DNA from: Cyclobacteriaceae bacterium
GTDB lineage: Bacteria; Bacteroidota; Bacteroidia; Cytophagales; Cyclobacteriaceae
Assembly (NCBI GenBank): GCA_016787725.1
Contig: JAEUTZ010000021.1
Span: 248,001-312,000, forward strand
Direction of reading: 5' to 3'
DNA: 64,000 nucleotides
This document shows, one piece after another, positions 17,464 to 25,858 of the stretch. A model generated the notes under the pieces. The model had not been told where the DNA came from. It made no database searches and worked only from the letters and a program-made list of their open reading frames with translations. The first letter of the stretch is position 1. Each line of letters starts with the position of its first letter. Position numbers and translations under genes: made by a program.

Positions 17464-17802
17464 ATGGAATTCAGGAAACGCAAGATTAAGTTTAAAGCCT
17501 GGGATCAGGAAAGCCGGTTGTTAATGCGACTGAACAGCATCGATTGCAACAAAGGGGAGTTAGTGAAAAGGGATCATGTCTTGCTTCAATTCACCGGGCT
17601 GTACGATCGGGAAGGGGAGGAAATCTATGAAATGGATGTGTTGATGATTTCCCTCGAAAAATTTGTTGTTTTTTGGAACGAGACCAAGAACGGCTGGTAT
17701 TACTCACCCATCAAAGATGATCTCGGACAAAGGCCCTTCCATGCGATGGAAGCAGAACGAATGAAACGGTTCTGCAGTTATTTTGAACTACAAACTAATT
17801 AG
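17464..17802 (+). CDS. YopX-like protein
   Basis: 112 residues. The opening 'RKIKFKAWDQESRLLMRL' and the central 'LLQFTGLYDREGEEIYEMDVL' match the YopX family, small proteins best known from phages of Gram-positive bacteria and from integrated elements; their function is unknown. The last eight bases overlap the end of the convergent acyl carrier protein gene. No other phage gene is near, and base composition is similar to the neighbours, so it appears to be a settled chromosomal copy. Confidence 0.75.
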   Translation: MEFRKRKIKFKAWDQESRLLMRLNSIDCNKGELVKRDHVLLQFTGLYDREGEEIYEMDVLMISLEKFVVFWNETKNGWYYSPIKDDLGQRPFHAMEAERMKRFCSYFELQTN

Positions 17803-18034
17803 CAAGTTTACCCTGGATGTAACTGACGGCCTGTCCGATGGTTTGCATTTTTTCGGCATCATCATCTGGTATTTTAATATCGAAGGTTTGTTCAAACTCC
17901 ATCACCAGTTCGGCATAGTCCAACGAGTCAATACCTAAATCTTTGACAAAGCTTGCATCGGGAGTTATTTCGGAGTCGGGGATGCCTAATTTTTCTTTAA
18001 GGATGGCATGAACCTTTTTTTGAACGTCCTGCAT
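17795..18034 (-). CDS. acpP: Acyl carrier protein
   Basis: 79 residues, normal ACP size, with the phosphopantetheine-attachment Ser in 'DLGIDSLDYAELVMEFEQ' and an acidic composition. It carries growing acyl chains as thioesters in fatty-acid or related synthesis. No fab genes flank it; the neighbours are a YopX-like gene and a sensor kinase. It may be the main ACP or a specialised second copy; 'DSLDYAEL' departs slightly from the usual 'DSLDTVEL'. Confidence 0.88.
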   Translation of the reverse strand: MQDVQKKVHAILKEKLGIPDSEITPDASFVKDLGIDSLDYAELVMEFEQTFDIKIPDDDAEKMQTIGQAVSYIQGKLAN

Positions 18035-18097
18035 AGGCTTAGATCGTGCTTCAAAGCTAAGAATCTTTCGGAATTAAAACCCTTTGCCGGTTCAAGT

Positions 18098-19450
18098 TTA
18101 AAACCGCAATAGAAATTCTGTCCCCTCGCCCAAGGTGGACTTAACGGTAATATTTCCTTCGTGCTGGCGCATAATTTGTTTGGACAAACTAAGGCCAATT
18201 CCGGAGCCGGTCTTTTTCGTAGAAAAGAAGGGAATAAAAATTTTCTCCAGCGCTTCTGAATCAATGCCTGCCCCGTTATCCTTTACCGAAATAACAGTGC
18301 GTCCTTTTTCATTGGCGTAAGCTTTCAGTTCGATTCGTTTCTCGGTGTGCTCGTCAAAAGCCTGAATGGCATTCTTGATCAGGTTGATGAGCACCTGTTC
18401 AATCATCGTTTTATCGGCCAGAATGAAAAGGTTGGGCGGAGTTACCTCAACAACAATGGCAATACCGTTGTCAGCTAATTCCTTTTTGTGCAGCAGCGCC
18501 AGTTCATCCAGCAGTTCTTTTACTGGCACTTCGGCCAGCTTGGGTTTCGGGATGTGCGTCAGATTTCTGAATTCTTTAACAAATTTAATCAGCCCGGCAC
18601 TACGCTTGCTGATGGTTTGCAAGGACAGGTACATATCTTCCAGATCCTCTTTTTTTAGAGATGTGTCGGTAGGCCGGTCGATCCGGTGTTTCAAGTCCTC
18701 TTCCACGATGCCGGCCAGCGATGAAATGGGCGTAACTGAATTCATGATTTCATGGGTGAGCACCCGCACCAGGTTTTGCCAGGCTTCCATTTCCTTCTCT
18801 TCCAACTCGCTTTGAATGTTGCTCATCGAAATGAGCTTCACCTCTTCATCCCGCAAGGTTAGTTCAATGGCAAAGACAGAGAGTTGAACGGTCTCATCAC
18901 CAAATTTCAGTCGCAGCAGTTCACGTCCACCGGTTTTTAGTTTTAGGAAGGTCTCCACCAGCGACTCGCTTACATCTTTCAAATCTTCAACCCGGTCGGC
19001 TTTGTTGATCCGCAACAGTCGCTTGGCCGCACTGTTCATGATCTGAATAGTACCATCACGCTTGAATGTTAAAAGCCCGATGGCGACATGTTGAACAATG
19101 TTCTTGAAAAATTGATACTCCGAATCTTTTTCGCGTCTTGTAATGCGCATTTTAGCCAGGGCCTCGTTCAGTTCTTTGTGTAGTTTTTGGATGCTGGGGT
19201 CGGTGCTGTCGGTTTTAAAACTTTGCGACAAATCATCGAAACGGATCGAATCGAGAAAGGACGCCATGTTTTCATTTGACGACTCCACCACTTTCATCAG
19301 TTGCATGAGTTGAAAGCCGATGGCGCCCAGCAAGGCAACAAGGGCAATGTAATTGCGATCGGTGGAAGCCATCATAAAGGCAAACACAATCAGGGTAGCC
19401 AGTAGAATGCCCACCCGAGTAACCAGAGGCGATCGCCAATTAAAGTCCAT
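18098..19450 (-). CDS. NtrY-like sensor histidine kinase
   Basis: 450 residues. Two membrane segments (about 11-28 and 34-52) with almost no periplasmic loop, a HAMP-like/coiled linker, a PAS domain (about 110-215, 'VAIGLLTFKRDGTIQIMNSAAKRLL'), HisKA with phospho-acceptor His233 ('LTHEIMNSVTP') and a HATPase domain with N-box 'NLIKNAIQAF', 'VKDNGAGID' and 'GSGIGLSLSKQIM'. Because its start overlaps the end of the NtrC-type regulator gene by 11 bases, the two form one two-component system. Confidence 0.93.
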   Translation of the reverse strand: MDFNWRSPLVTRVGILLATLIVFAFMMASTDRNYIALVALLGAIGFQLMQLMKVVESSNENMASFLDSIRFDDLSQSFKTDSTDPSIQKLHKELNEALAKMRITRREKDSEYQFFKNIVQHVAIGLLTFKRDGTIQIMNSAAKRLLRINKADRVEDLKDVSESLVETFLKLKTGGRELLRLKFGDETVQLSVFAIELTLRDEEVKLISMSNIQSELEEKEMEAWQNLVRVLTHEIMNSVTPISSLAGIVEEDLKHRIDRPTDTSLKKEDLEDMYLSLQTISKRSAGLIKFVKEFRNLTHIPKPKLAEVPVKELLDELALLHKKELADNGIAIVVEVTPPNLFILADKTMIEQVLINLIKNAIQAFDEHTEKRIELKAYANEKGRTVISVKDNGAGIDSEALEKIFIPFFSTKKTGSGIGLSLSKQIMRQHEGNITVKSTLGEGTEFLLRF

Positions 19451-20813
19451 ATTTTTCCATCCTGCGATACAAGGAAGCCCGCGTTAAGCCTAGCTCCTCA
19501 GCCGCTTTGGAGATATTGCCATTGTGTAATTGAATGGCTTTCACAACGGCTGCCTTTTCCACTTCATCCAGGTTCAACGAATCGGTGGTGTTGGCATCAA
19601 TGCCTTTCCGGCTAAAGAGAAAATCACTTTCCTGCAAGGTTGCTGAATCGGCCATGATTACCGCCCGTTCAATGGCGTGTTGCAATTCCCGAACATTTCC
19701 CGGCCAGGGATATTTCTTTAGTTTGTTCATGGCCTCTGCTGAGATGTTCAGGACTTCCTTTCGGTATTTCTTGGCGTAATGATGTAAGAAGTGATTGGCC
19801 AACATGGGGATGTCGTCCACACGATCGCCTAGTGGGGGAATGGTTATTTCTACGGTATTGATTCGGTATAAAAGATCCTGACGGAATTTCCCTTCTTTCA
19901 CCATTTGGGCCAACGGCATATTGGTGGCACAAATTAACCGGATGTCTACCTCCAGGGATTGATTTGAGCCCACGCGTGTAACCTGTCGCGATTGGAGTGC
20001 ACTCAATAACTTACTTTGTAGGTTTAGACTCAGGTTACCGATTTCATCCAGGAACAGCGTACCTCCATTGGCCAGCTCAAATCGCCCGGGCCGATCTTCG
20101 CGGGCATCGGTAAAGGCGCCCTTTTTATGACCGAACAATTCACTTTCAAATAAGGTTTCGGTAATGGCCCCCATGTCTACGGCTACAAACGAATTATCTT
20201 TCCGCATCGACTTTTGATGAATGGCCCGCGCCACCAATTCTTTACCGGTTCCATTTTCGCCCAGGATCAGCACGTTGGCATCGGTTTTGGCGACCTTGTC
20301 AATCAATGCAAATACTTCTTTAATGGCGCTACTTTGCCCAATGATGTCGCGGAACGGTTGACTGATTTGTTCCTCCAACATCTGCTTGGCTTTGCGCAGT
20401 TTGTCAACCTCGTTGTATGATTTTTTTAACTTGATGGCTGTGGAAATCGTAGCCACCAATTTTTCATTCTGCCAGGGCTTCAAAATAAAATCCGTGGCTC
20501 CTTCCTTCAGTGCCCGTACGGCCATCTCCACATCCCCAAAGGCGGTAATCATAATCACCACCGCATCCGGATCGCGTTCCTTAATTTGCTTGAGCCATTC
20601 AAATCCTTCTTTGCCACTGGTCGTGTCTTTGCTGAAGTTCATATCCAGCAGAATCACATCGTAGCTATCGTTGTTGAGTAAAAAGGGAATCTTGTTCGGA
20701 TTCTTTTCTATGATTACCTGATGATTGGATTTTTTCAGCAGCATCTTGGCTGCCAATAAAACATCCTCATCGTCATCAATCATCAGGATTTTGCCGCCAT
20801 CGTTCACAATCAA
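19440..20813 (-). CDS. Sigma-54-dependent NtrC-family response regulator
   Basis: 457 residues. Receiver domain with phospho-acceptor Asp57 ('VILLDMNF'), AAA+ ATPase with Walker A at 185-191 ('GENGTGK'), sigma-54 contact loop 'GAFTDA' at 232-237, arginine-finger region, and a Fis-type helix-turn-helix at the C-terminus ('NISKAAEELGLTRASLYRRM'). It activates sigma-54 promoters when phosphorylated, presumably by the NtrY-like kinase encoded downstream. The usual loop is GAFTGA; Asp in place of the second Gly is seen here. Targets are not identifiable from this window. Confidence 0.94.
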   Translation of the reverse strand: MIVNDGGKILMIDDDEDVLLAAKMLLKKSNHQVIIEKNPNKIPFLLNNDSYDVILLDMNFSKDTTSGKEGFEWLKQIKERDPDAVVIMITAFGDVEMAVRALKEGATDFILKPWQNEKLVATISTAIKLKKSYNEVDKLRKAKQMLEEQISQPFRDIIGQSSAIKEVFALIDKVAKTDANVLILGENGTGKELVARAIHQKSMRKDNSFVAVDMGAITETLFESELFGHKKGAFTDAREDRPGRFELANGGTLFLDEIGNLSLNLQSKLLSALQSRQVTRVGSNQSLEVDIRLICATNMPLAQMVKEGKFRQDLLYRINTVEITIPPLGDRVDDIPMLANHFLHHYAKKYRKEVLNISAEAMNKLKKYPWPGNVRELQHAIERAVIMADSATLQESDFLFSRKGIDANTTDSLNLDEVEKAAVVKAIQLHNGNISKAAEELGLTRASLYRRMEKYGL

Positions 20814-20914
20814 TAGGTTTAAATAGATGCTTGTAAGTAGAAAAATTGTGCCAGTGCAGGAACTGTCCGAAAATGCCGTTTTTCCAAATCAGTTTGTGCC
20901 TATTCGTACAAAGA

Positions 20915-20930
20915 TGTTCAAAAATGAACA
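20915..20930. promoter_or_regulatory. Inverted repeat upstream of the NtrC-type operon
   Basis: TGTTCA-AAAA-TGAACA, a perfect six-base inverted repeat with a four-base spacer, about 100 bases before the NtrC-type gene. It may be an operator; it could also be a weak hairpin at the end of the upstream propeller-like gene. Confidence 0.35.
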
Positions 20931-20944
20931 CACTTGAAAGAAAA

Positions 20945-21757
20945 CTATTCGCCTGGCGAGCGATAGGAATAAAGCGTGATTCTTCGAGTTGAACTGAAGG
21001 TTAGCAAGCGTTCATCCGTCAATACAGCCCATTGGGTATCGGGGGGCAGGTTCATCTCATGACGTTCTTCCGTAACCAGGTTGAAGAATTTCAACGCATT
21101 GTTTTCCAGATAATAGAGGTCTTCACCATAAAAGTAAATTGCGCCTGGTTTTTTAACCGGAATGGTTTCAATCGGTTTACCAAGATGATTGAGAATGAGG
21201 ATACCCGCTTTTCGATCAAGCACGATTAGCAAATTCAAGTACTCGCGAAGGTAGATGCAATCGGTAAAACCCGGTTGATCAATTTCAAATTCGAGTATCA
21301 CCTCCTGGGTGAGGGGGTTCACCTTTTTAGCCGACCAATCCGCTTTGTCCAGAATCCATAGTTTATTATCGTGTGTGGGGCACACCATATACGGCTCGAT
21401 TGCCAGCGAAGGCTCAATAGCAAACTTTTTTTGGTTTTCAAAATTCCGGTCAAACAAGCTGTATTGTTGCTGACTGCGGTTGTAGATAAAAATGGATGGA
21501 TGGTACCAGGGTTCAAGTAAAGTAGGTTGGGTCGTAGAAAGCCGAGCCAACACGTTGCCATCGGGGTCGTATTTGATAATCTTGCCATTCTTTCCAGTGA
21601 CGAAAAAATTGCCAAGGCGGTCCAGGCTAACGCCTGTCAGATTTTTCATCTTCCAGGCCTTCACCTTTTTCATATCGGATTGTGCATTAGCAACTTCTGC
21701 CAGCAGCAACCCTAGCGGGATCCAAAAAAAAAGAAATGGAATTCGTTTAACGGGCAT
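20945..21757 (-). CDS. Secreted beta-propeller-like protein, unknown function
   Basis: 270 residues from the ATG at 21757 (a second ATG lies three codons upstream). Signal peptide about 1-25 ('IPFLFFWIPLGLLLAEVANAQ'). The rest shows repeated strand patterns with 'LTGVSLDRLGNFFVTGKNGKIIKYDPDGNVLARL' style NHL/6-bladed units (quoted in part). Such proteins usually mediate binding outside the cytoplasm. The start overlaps the end of lpxH by about ten bases, so they are co-transcribed, but no direct link to lipid A is implied. Confidence 0.8.
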   Translation of the reverse strand: MPVKRIPFLFFWIPLGLLLAEVANAQSDMKKVKAWKMKNLTGVSLDRLGNFFVTGKNGKIIKYDPDGNVLARLSTTQPTLLEPWYHPSIFIYNRSQQQYSLFDRNFENQKKFAIEPSLAIEPYMVCPTHDNKLWILDKADWSAKKVNPLTQEVILEFEIDQPGFTDCIYLREYLNLLIVLDRKAGILILNHLGKPIETIPVKKPGAIYFYGEDLYYLENNALKFFNLVTEERHEMNLPPDTQWAVLTDERLLTFSSTRRITLYSYRSPGE

Positions 21758-22526
21758 CGGGTTCAAACTTCTTGAGCATTACTTGCTGACCATCGTAGAC
21801 GGCATAGGTGTCAAAGTGTACCCATTCACCTAAATTAATATAACGACTGTTCTCTGCCACCGTTAAGTCAAGGGGTAAGTGACGATGGCCAAAAATATAA
21901 AAATCGTGGTGATGCTTTTTTTCCAGTTCACGGCAATACGTAAGTAAAAATTCATTTTCCTCACCCGTGAATTTTTCTTCCAATTTTATATTGCTGATCC
22001 GGCTTTGTCGACTCCAGAAGTTGGCCAGCCGGATTCCCAGGTTTGGGTGTATTCGTGCGAAGAGCCATTGACAAATCTTGCTTGAAAAGAACCGTTTCAG
22101 AATTTTATAGGTTTGATCGCCCGGACCCAATCCATCCCCATGTCCGATCAATAGCCGTTGATGGTTGTGTAACAGTACCTGGGGTTCGCGGTAAATAATA
22201 ATACCCAATTCTTTTTCGAAGTAGTCAAAGAGCCACATATCATGATTCCCGGTAAAAAAGTAAATCGGCAGGCCAGCATCGCTGAGTTCGGCCAACTTGC
22301 CTTGTAGTCGAATAAATCCTTTTGGAATGGCATACCGGTATTCGAACCAGAAATCAAAGAGGTCGCCCAACAGATAAATGGCTCCTGCATCGTGCTGAAT
22401 GGAAGATAACCAGGCGACAATCCTTTTTTCGCGGGCAAGACTGGAAGCAGGGTCGGGCACACCCAAGTGAAAATCGGACGCGAAGTAAATTTTCTTGCCC
22501 GGTTTGAGATTGAGTGTATGTTCCAT
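21747..22526 (-). CDS. lpxH: UDP-2,3-diacylglucosamine diphosphatase-type metallophosphoesterase
   Basis: 259 residues from the ATG at 22526; the frame is open 60 bases further but the extension is Cys/Pro/Phe-rich and unlike the family. Calcineurin-type metal motifs are complete: 'DFHLG', 'GDLFDFW', 'GNHD', 'GHGD' and 'GHRH'. LpxH cleaves UDP-2,3-diacylglucosamine to lipid X and UMP at the inner membrane, an early lipid A step. The gene lies in the same operon as a secreted propeller-like protein. Confidence 0.9.
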   Translation of the reverse strand: MEHTLNLKPGKKIYFASDFHLGVPDPASSLAREKRIVAWLSSIQHDAGAIYLLGDLFDFWFEYRYAIPKGFIRLQGKLAELSDAGLPIYFFTGNHDMWLFDYFEKELGIIIYREPQVLLHNHQRLLIGHGDGLGPGDQTYKILKRFFSSKICQWLFARIHPNLGIRLANFWSRQSRISNIKLEEKFTGEENEFLLTYCRELEKKHHHDFYIFGHRHLPLDLTVAENSRYINLGEWVHFDTYAVYDGQQVMLKKFEPDAR

Positions 22527-22597
22527 TCGGTTGCAAATAACGGGAAAAGAGGGGCAAGGAAAAAAGTTGTGATGGACTACAAACAACCGCAGTAGGG

Positions 22598-22627
22598 TTG
22601 ACAGAATATGAAAAACAGATATATTTG
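22598..22627 (+). promoter_or_regulatory. Promoter of tRNA-Ala
   Basis: TTG at 22598-22600, 19-base spacer, TATATTTG at 22620-22627. This matches the Bacteroidota -33/-7 consensus well and predicts transcription starting a few bases before the tRNA. Confidence 0.7.
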
Positions 22628-22641
22628 CGCTCTTATTATTC

Positions 22642-22715
22642 GGGGGATTAGCTCAGCTGGCTAGAGCGCTTCCATGGCATGGAAGAGGTCATCGGTTCGA
22701 CTCCGATATTCTCCA
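22642..22715 (+). tRNA. tRNA-Ala (anticodon GGC)
   Basis: Complete cloverleaf of 74 bases: acceptor GGGGGAT/ATTCTCC, D arm with GCTC..GAGC, anticodon arm CTTCC/GGAAG with loop ATGGCAT giving anticodon GGC, T arm TCGG/CCGA. CCA is not encoded. It reads GCC and GCU alanine codons. A rearranged copy of its 3' half starts nine bases downstream. Confidence 0.95.
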
Positions 22716-22723
22716 CAAAAATC

Positions 22724-22778
22724 CTTCCATGGCATGGAAGTGGTCATCCGCCAGTTGGCGGACTCCGATATTCTCCAC
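22724..22778 (+). pseudogene. Partial duplicate of tRNA-Ala 3' half with hairpin insert
   Basis: The anticodon arm and variable region of the upstream tRNA (22669-22689) are repeated at 22724-22747 with one change, and the 3' acceptor part is repeated at 22762-22778. Between them the T-arm 5' strand and loop are replaced by the 16-base hairpin TCCGCCAGTTGGCGGA (22747-22762). There is no 5' acceptor half or D arm, so it cannot fold as a tRNA by itself. It precedes the terminator, so it would be co-transcribed with the intact tRNA. Confidence 0.8.
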
Positions 22779-22780
22779 TA

Positions 22781-22804
22781 AACCACCCTGCGGTGGTTTT
22801 TTTC
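22781..22804 (+). terminator. Terminator of the tRNA-Ala unit
   Basis: Stem AACCACC/GGTGGTT with a four-base loop CTGC, followed by seven T. Confidence 0.9.
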
Positions 22805-22856
22805 ATTAATAAGTTCACCACGTTCACGGAATAGAAATTTGAAGCAATACCTGGAA

Positions 22857-23681
22857 TCAGGCCATCACAGAAACCATTCCCAACAGCGGTACTCCTAATT
22901 CCCGGTTCCCTGTAATTTTCACCAATGACTCAGCTTCCCGTCTTGTAAACACTTTCGTGAAGAGTTTCCAGGCGGTATCCGGACCCAACTCAACAGTGGC
23001 CGCAGTGCTAAAGGCATCTCCTGTCAATTTCCAGCCACTGGATGTGCGTTGAAGATTCCACGCACCCCCCGCATCGCCTGGAATAATTATCCTCACAACC
23101 GTACCCTCGCTTGCCTGCACTTGACGATAGGTGTGTGGCAAGGCTTGCATGAAGGTGTCGATCATCGGAAAGAAAAATTCCCGATCCATAATTCCTTCCT
23201 TTTTTACGGCATCGCGAATTTGTTGTTGGTGGTGCCATCGTTCCGTGTACTCGCGGGCAATGTGAAACCAGTTTTTGGATTCCCGTTCACCTGCCCAGCT
23301 GACTGGAAAACGGGCGGGAGCCCACAACTCCAGTGAATGGTAATACTCGATCATTGGTTTTTGAGTGATCGTCAGTAATTCAATTAACGTTTCCGGGCTA
23401 ACCCGCTTCATCGCTTTCACCCAGTCTGCATTCAAACGGTTTAAGTAGCTCACCAAGTCTGCATAGGAATCAATAGCCTCTGGAGGATCACCAACAAACT
23501 CTTTTGATTGGGCAATCGTGCGGATGCTGGTATCGAGCAAATGTGCAGCCACATCCTTAACAGTCCACTGTTTTGCTACGGTCGGTTTTTTCCAATCATC
23601 TGGTGGAAGTGAGCGAAGTAGCTCAACCAACTTTTTCTCCAGGGGCTCAAACAGATGTAATGTCTTTATTGGCTCTGTCAT
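22857..23681 (-). CDS. Maleylpyruvate isomerase-like (MDMPI/DinB-fold) protein
   Basis: 274 residues from the ATG at 23681, which overlaps the stop of the upstream peptidase gene as ATGA; an ATG 18 bases upstream is less likely. The N-terminal domain (about 1-160) has 'LLRSLPPDDWKKPTVAKQWTVKDVAAHLLDT' style MDMPI_N pattern and a 'EYTERWHHQQQIRDAV' helix with the metal-binding His residues of the DinB fold. The C-terminal domain (about 180-270) resembles the MDMPI_C/SCP2-like fold. These proteins are thiol-linked transferases or isomerases; the substrate is unknown. Last gene of a three-gene operon with two peptidases. Confidence 0.8.
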   Translation of the reverse strand: MTEPIKTLHLFEPLEKKLVELLRSLPPDDWKKPTVAKQWTVKDVAAHLLDTSIRTIAQSKEFVGDPPEAIDSYADLVSYLNRLNADWVKAMKRVSPETLIELLTITQKPMIEYYHSLELWAPARFPVSWAGERESKNWFHIAREYTERWHHQQQIRDAVKKEGIMDREFFFPMIDTFMQALPHTYRQVQASEGTVVRIIIPGDAGGAWNLQRTSSGWKLTGDAFSTAATVELGPDTAWKLFTKVFTRREAESLVKITGNRELGVPLLGMVSVMA

Positions 23682-25852
23682 CGCGGTCCGGGTGGGCAAT
23701 ATTGACGTAGATAATCGGAATAAAGCGTTGCCAGGTGCTCAAAGGTTCCTTCGCCCTCCGAGATGCTGTGGGTACGGTTAGGGTAGGCCATAAATTGAAA
23801 CTGCTTGCCATGCTTTACCAGTTCGTTGACTAACATTTCGGCATTGGCATAATGCACATTATCATCTCCGGTGCCATGAATGTAAAGTAAGTTGCCTTGC
23901 AGATTTTTAGCATAGGTAATAGGAGATCCCTTCACAAAATCTTCCAGATTTTCCTGTGGCAACCCCATGTACCGCTCCTGATAGATATTGTCATAGGTAA
24001 GTTGATTGGCCACAGCCGCAACGGCAATTCCGGTTTTGTAAATTTCTGGGTATTGAAACATCAGATTCAATGTTGCTGAACCACCCCCGCTCCAACCCCA
24101 AACGGCAATCCGATCGGCATCCACATAGGGCCATTTCAGAATTTCCCTGGCCGCCAGGGCCTGATCGCGAATGTTCATCAACCCAATTTTACGGTATACA
24201 CTTTTACGCCAGGCGCGGCCCTTGGGGGCAGGTGTGCCCCGGTTATCAATCGAAATGTATAGATACCCTTCCTCTGCCAGATCGCCTGTGAATAAGTAAT
24301 TATCGGCTACACCCCACGTGTCGTGTACATTGGCACCCCAGGGTTCGGTATACACGTAAAACAAGACCGGATACTTTTTGGCAGGATCAAAAGTTTTCGG
24401 CTTCACAACCCACCCGTCCATTTCTACTCCTTCCTCTGTTTTAACCTTGAAGAACTCAACTGTTTTTTCATGGGTGGCAACCTTCAGCTTGCTTTGGATA
24501 CTTTCTTTTTCATTCACGGCAACATGTTTGGGCAGCGCGATAAGTTCGTTGATCGATTTCGTATAACTGTTGCTAAAGCTGTGGGTAGCGAATGCGCCTG
24601 TAGGCGAAATAGAGTAATCGTGAGTTCCGTTAAGCGTTGCAGGCGTAACCCGTTCAGCATTTCCCTTTCCATCCAACCTGGTTTTATAGAGATACTTTTG
24701 TGTAGCGTTCGTAGGAGCGGCTAAAAAATAAAGAAGATTACTTTTTTCATCGATTAACCGGATGTCCATCACATCATATTCACCTTTGGTGATCAGCGTC
24801 TCTTTCTTTCCATCTTTCGAAATTCGATATACATGACGCCAGCCATCTTTTTCACTAAACCACAAGAACTCCTTTCCGCCATTGAGCCACTTAAAGTAAT
24901 GCCGGAAGTCCAACGAATAAACATTTTCCCATGGACTGTATAAATCAATCCAGGCTTCATCTTTATCACTGTAAATCAGGGTGGCATTTCCTGTGGTAAC
25001 CTGACAGGAATAAATTCTGCTTTCATTTTGTTTCCGGTTGAGTTGCTGAACCAGAATTTCTTCTGCAGTATTCCATTCCATCCGGGGCAGGTAATGTTCT
25101 TTGGGATCCCCAGGAATTGATAGCCATTGAGTGGCACCTGAATTTACATTGACAATCCCAATGCGGGCAGGTGAGGGACTTTGACCTGCCGTAGGATACT
25201 CCACAGGAATTACCCGAGAATAGACTGAATCGGTGTTATTGATCATATAAAAATCCCGGATTTGCCGGGCATCGATCTGCCAAAATGAAATTTGTTTACT
25301 ATCCGGGCTCCATTGAAATCCATCACGGCATGCAAATTCTTCTTCATAGGCCCAATCGAACGTACCATTAATGAGTTTGCGATTTCCATCGGTGGTTAGC
25401 GGCTTGATGGTTCCCTTGGCCAGGTCTTCAACATAAAGATTCTGTTCACTGACATACGCTGCCTTGGTACCATCAGGCGACAGTTTCGCAAACAGTAAGG
25501 AGGAGGTTGGTCTGCCGATGCCTAACTGTTTCAATGATTTAGTTCGAAGATCAAGTACCCAGTAATCTCCGCGGGTATCCAGCCGCCATACTTTTTTAGT
25601 GTTGGTGAAGATCAATAGTTTACTTTGATCGTTGGACAAAGCAAAATTCCGAATCACTAAACTTTTTTCGGCACCGGATGGAGTTATCTCATTGGCAGAC
25701 ACAAATGTTGTTTTTGTATTAGCCGGTAGGGTGTACCGATTGATCCCGCCACCCTCAATTTTCAAATATGAATTGCCATCCGGTGCCCACCGTGTTTGTG
25801 CGGATGTGATGACGGTGATCACCAATAGGAAGAAGGTAAGGACTTTTCTCAT
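23678..25852 (-). CDS. S9-family (dipeptidyl peptidase IV-type) serine peptidase, secreted
   Basis: 724 residues. Signal peptide 1-18 ('FFLLVITVITSAQ'), N-terminal beta-propeller (about 35-470) and C-terminal alpha/beta-hydrolase domain with catalytic Ser588 ('GWSGGGS'), Asp663/664 ('GTGDDNVH') and His695 ('NRTHS'). 'DWAYEEEF' at about residue 165 supplies the Glu-Glu pair that binds the free N-terminus of substrates in DPP IV. It would release X-Pro or X-Ala dipeptides in the periplasm. It follows the HtrA-like gene by six bases. Confidence 0.93.
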   Translation of the reverse strand: MRKVLTFFLLVITVITSAQTRWAPDGNSYLKIEGGGINRYTLPANTKTTFVSANEITPSGAEKSLVIRNFALSNDQSKLLIFTNTKKVWRLDTRGDYWVLDLRTKSLKQLGIGRPTSSLLFAKLSPDGTKAAYVSEQNLYVEDLAKGTIKPLTTDGNRKLINGTFDWAYEEEFACRDGFQWSPDSKQISFWQIDARQIRDFYMINNTDSVYSRVIPVEYPTAGQSPSPARIGIVNVNSGATQWLSIPGDPKEHYLPRMEWNTAEEILVQQLNRKQNESRIYSCQVTTGNATLIYSDKDEAWIDLYSPWENVYSLDFRHYFKWLNGGKEFLWFSEKDGWRHVYRISKDGKKETLITKGEYDVMDIRLIDEKSNLLYFLAAPTNATQKYLYKTRLDGKGNAERVTPATLNGTHDYSISPTGAFATHSFSNSYTKSINELIALPKHVAVNEKESIQSKLKVATHEKTVEFFKVKTEEGVEMDGWVVKPKTFDPAKKYPVLFYVYTEPWGANVHDTWGVADNYLFTGDLAEEGYLYISIDNRGTPAPKGRAWRKSVYRKIGLMNIRDQALAAREILKWPYVDADRIAVWGWSGGGSATLNLMFQYPEIYKTGIAVAAVANQLTYDNIYQERYMGLPQENLEDFVKGSPITYAKNLQGNLLYIHGTGDDNVHYANAEMLVNELVKHGKQFQFMAYPNRTHSISEGEGTFEHLATLYSDYLRQYCPPGPR

Positions 25853-25858
25853 GACCGT

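Noticed and set aside
20840..20853. Possible sigma-54 promoter (TGGCAC on the minus strand) before the NtrC-type gene
   Set aside because: The -24 half is present but the GC of the -12 half is missing at the right spacing.
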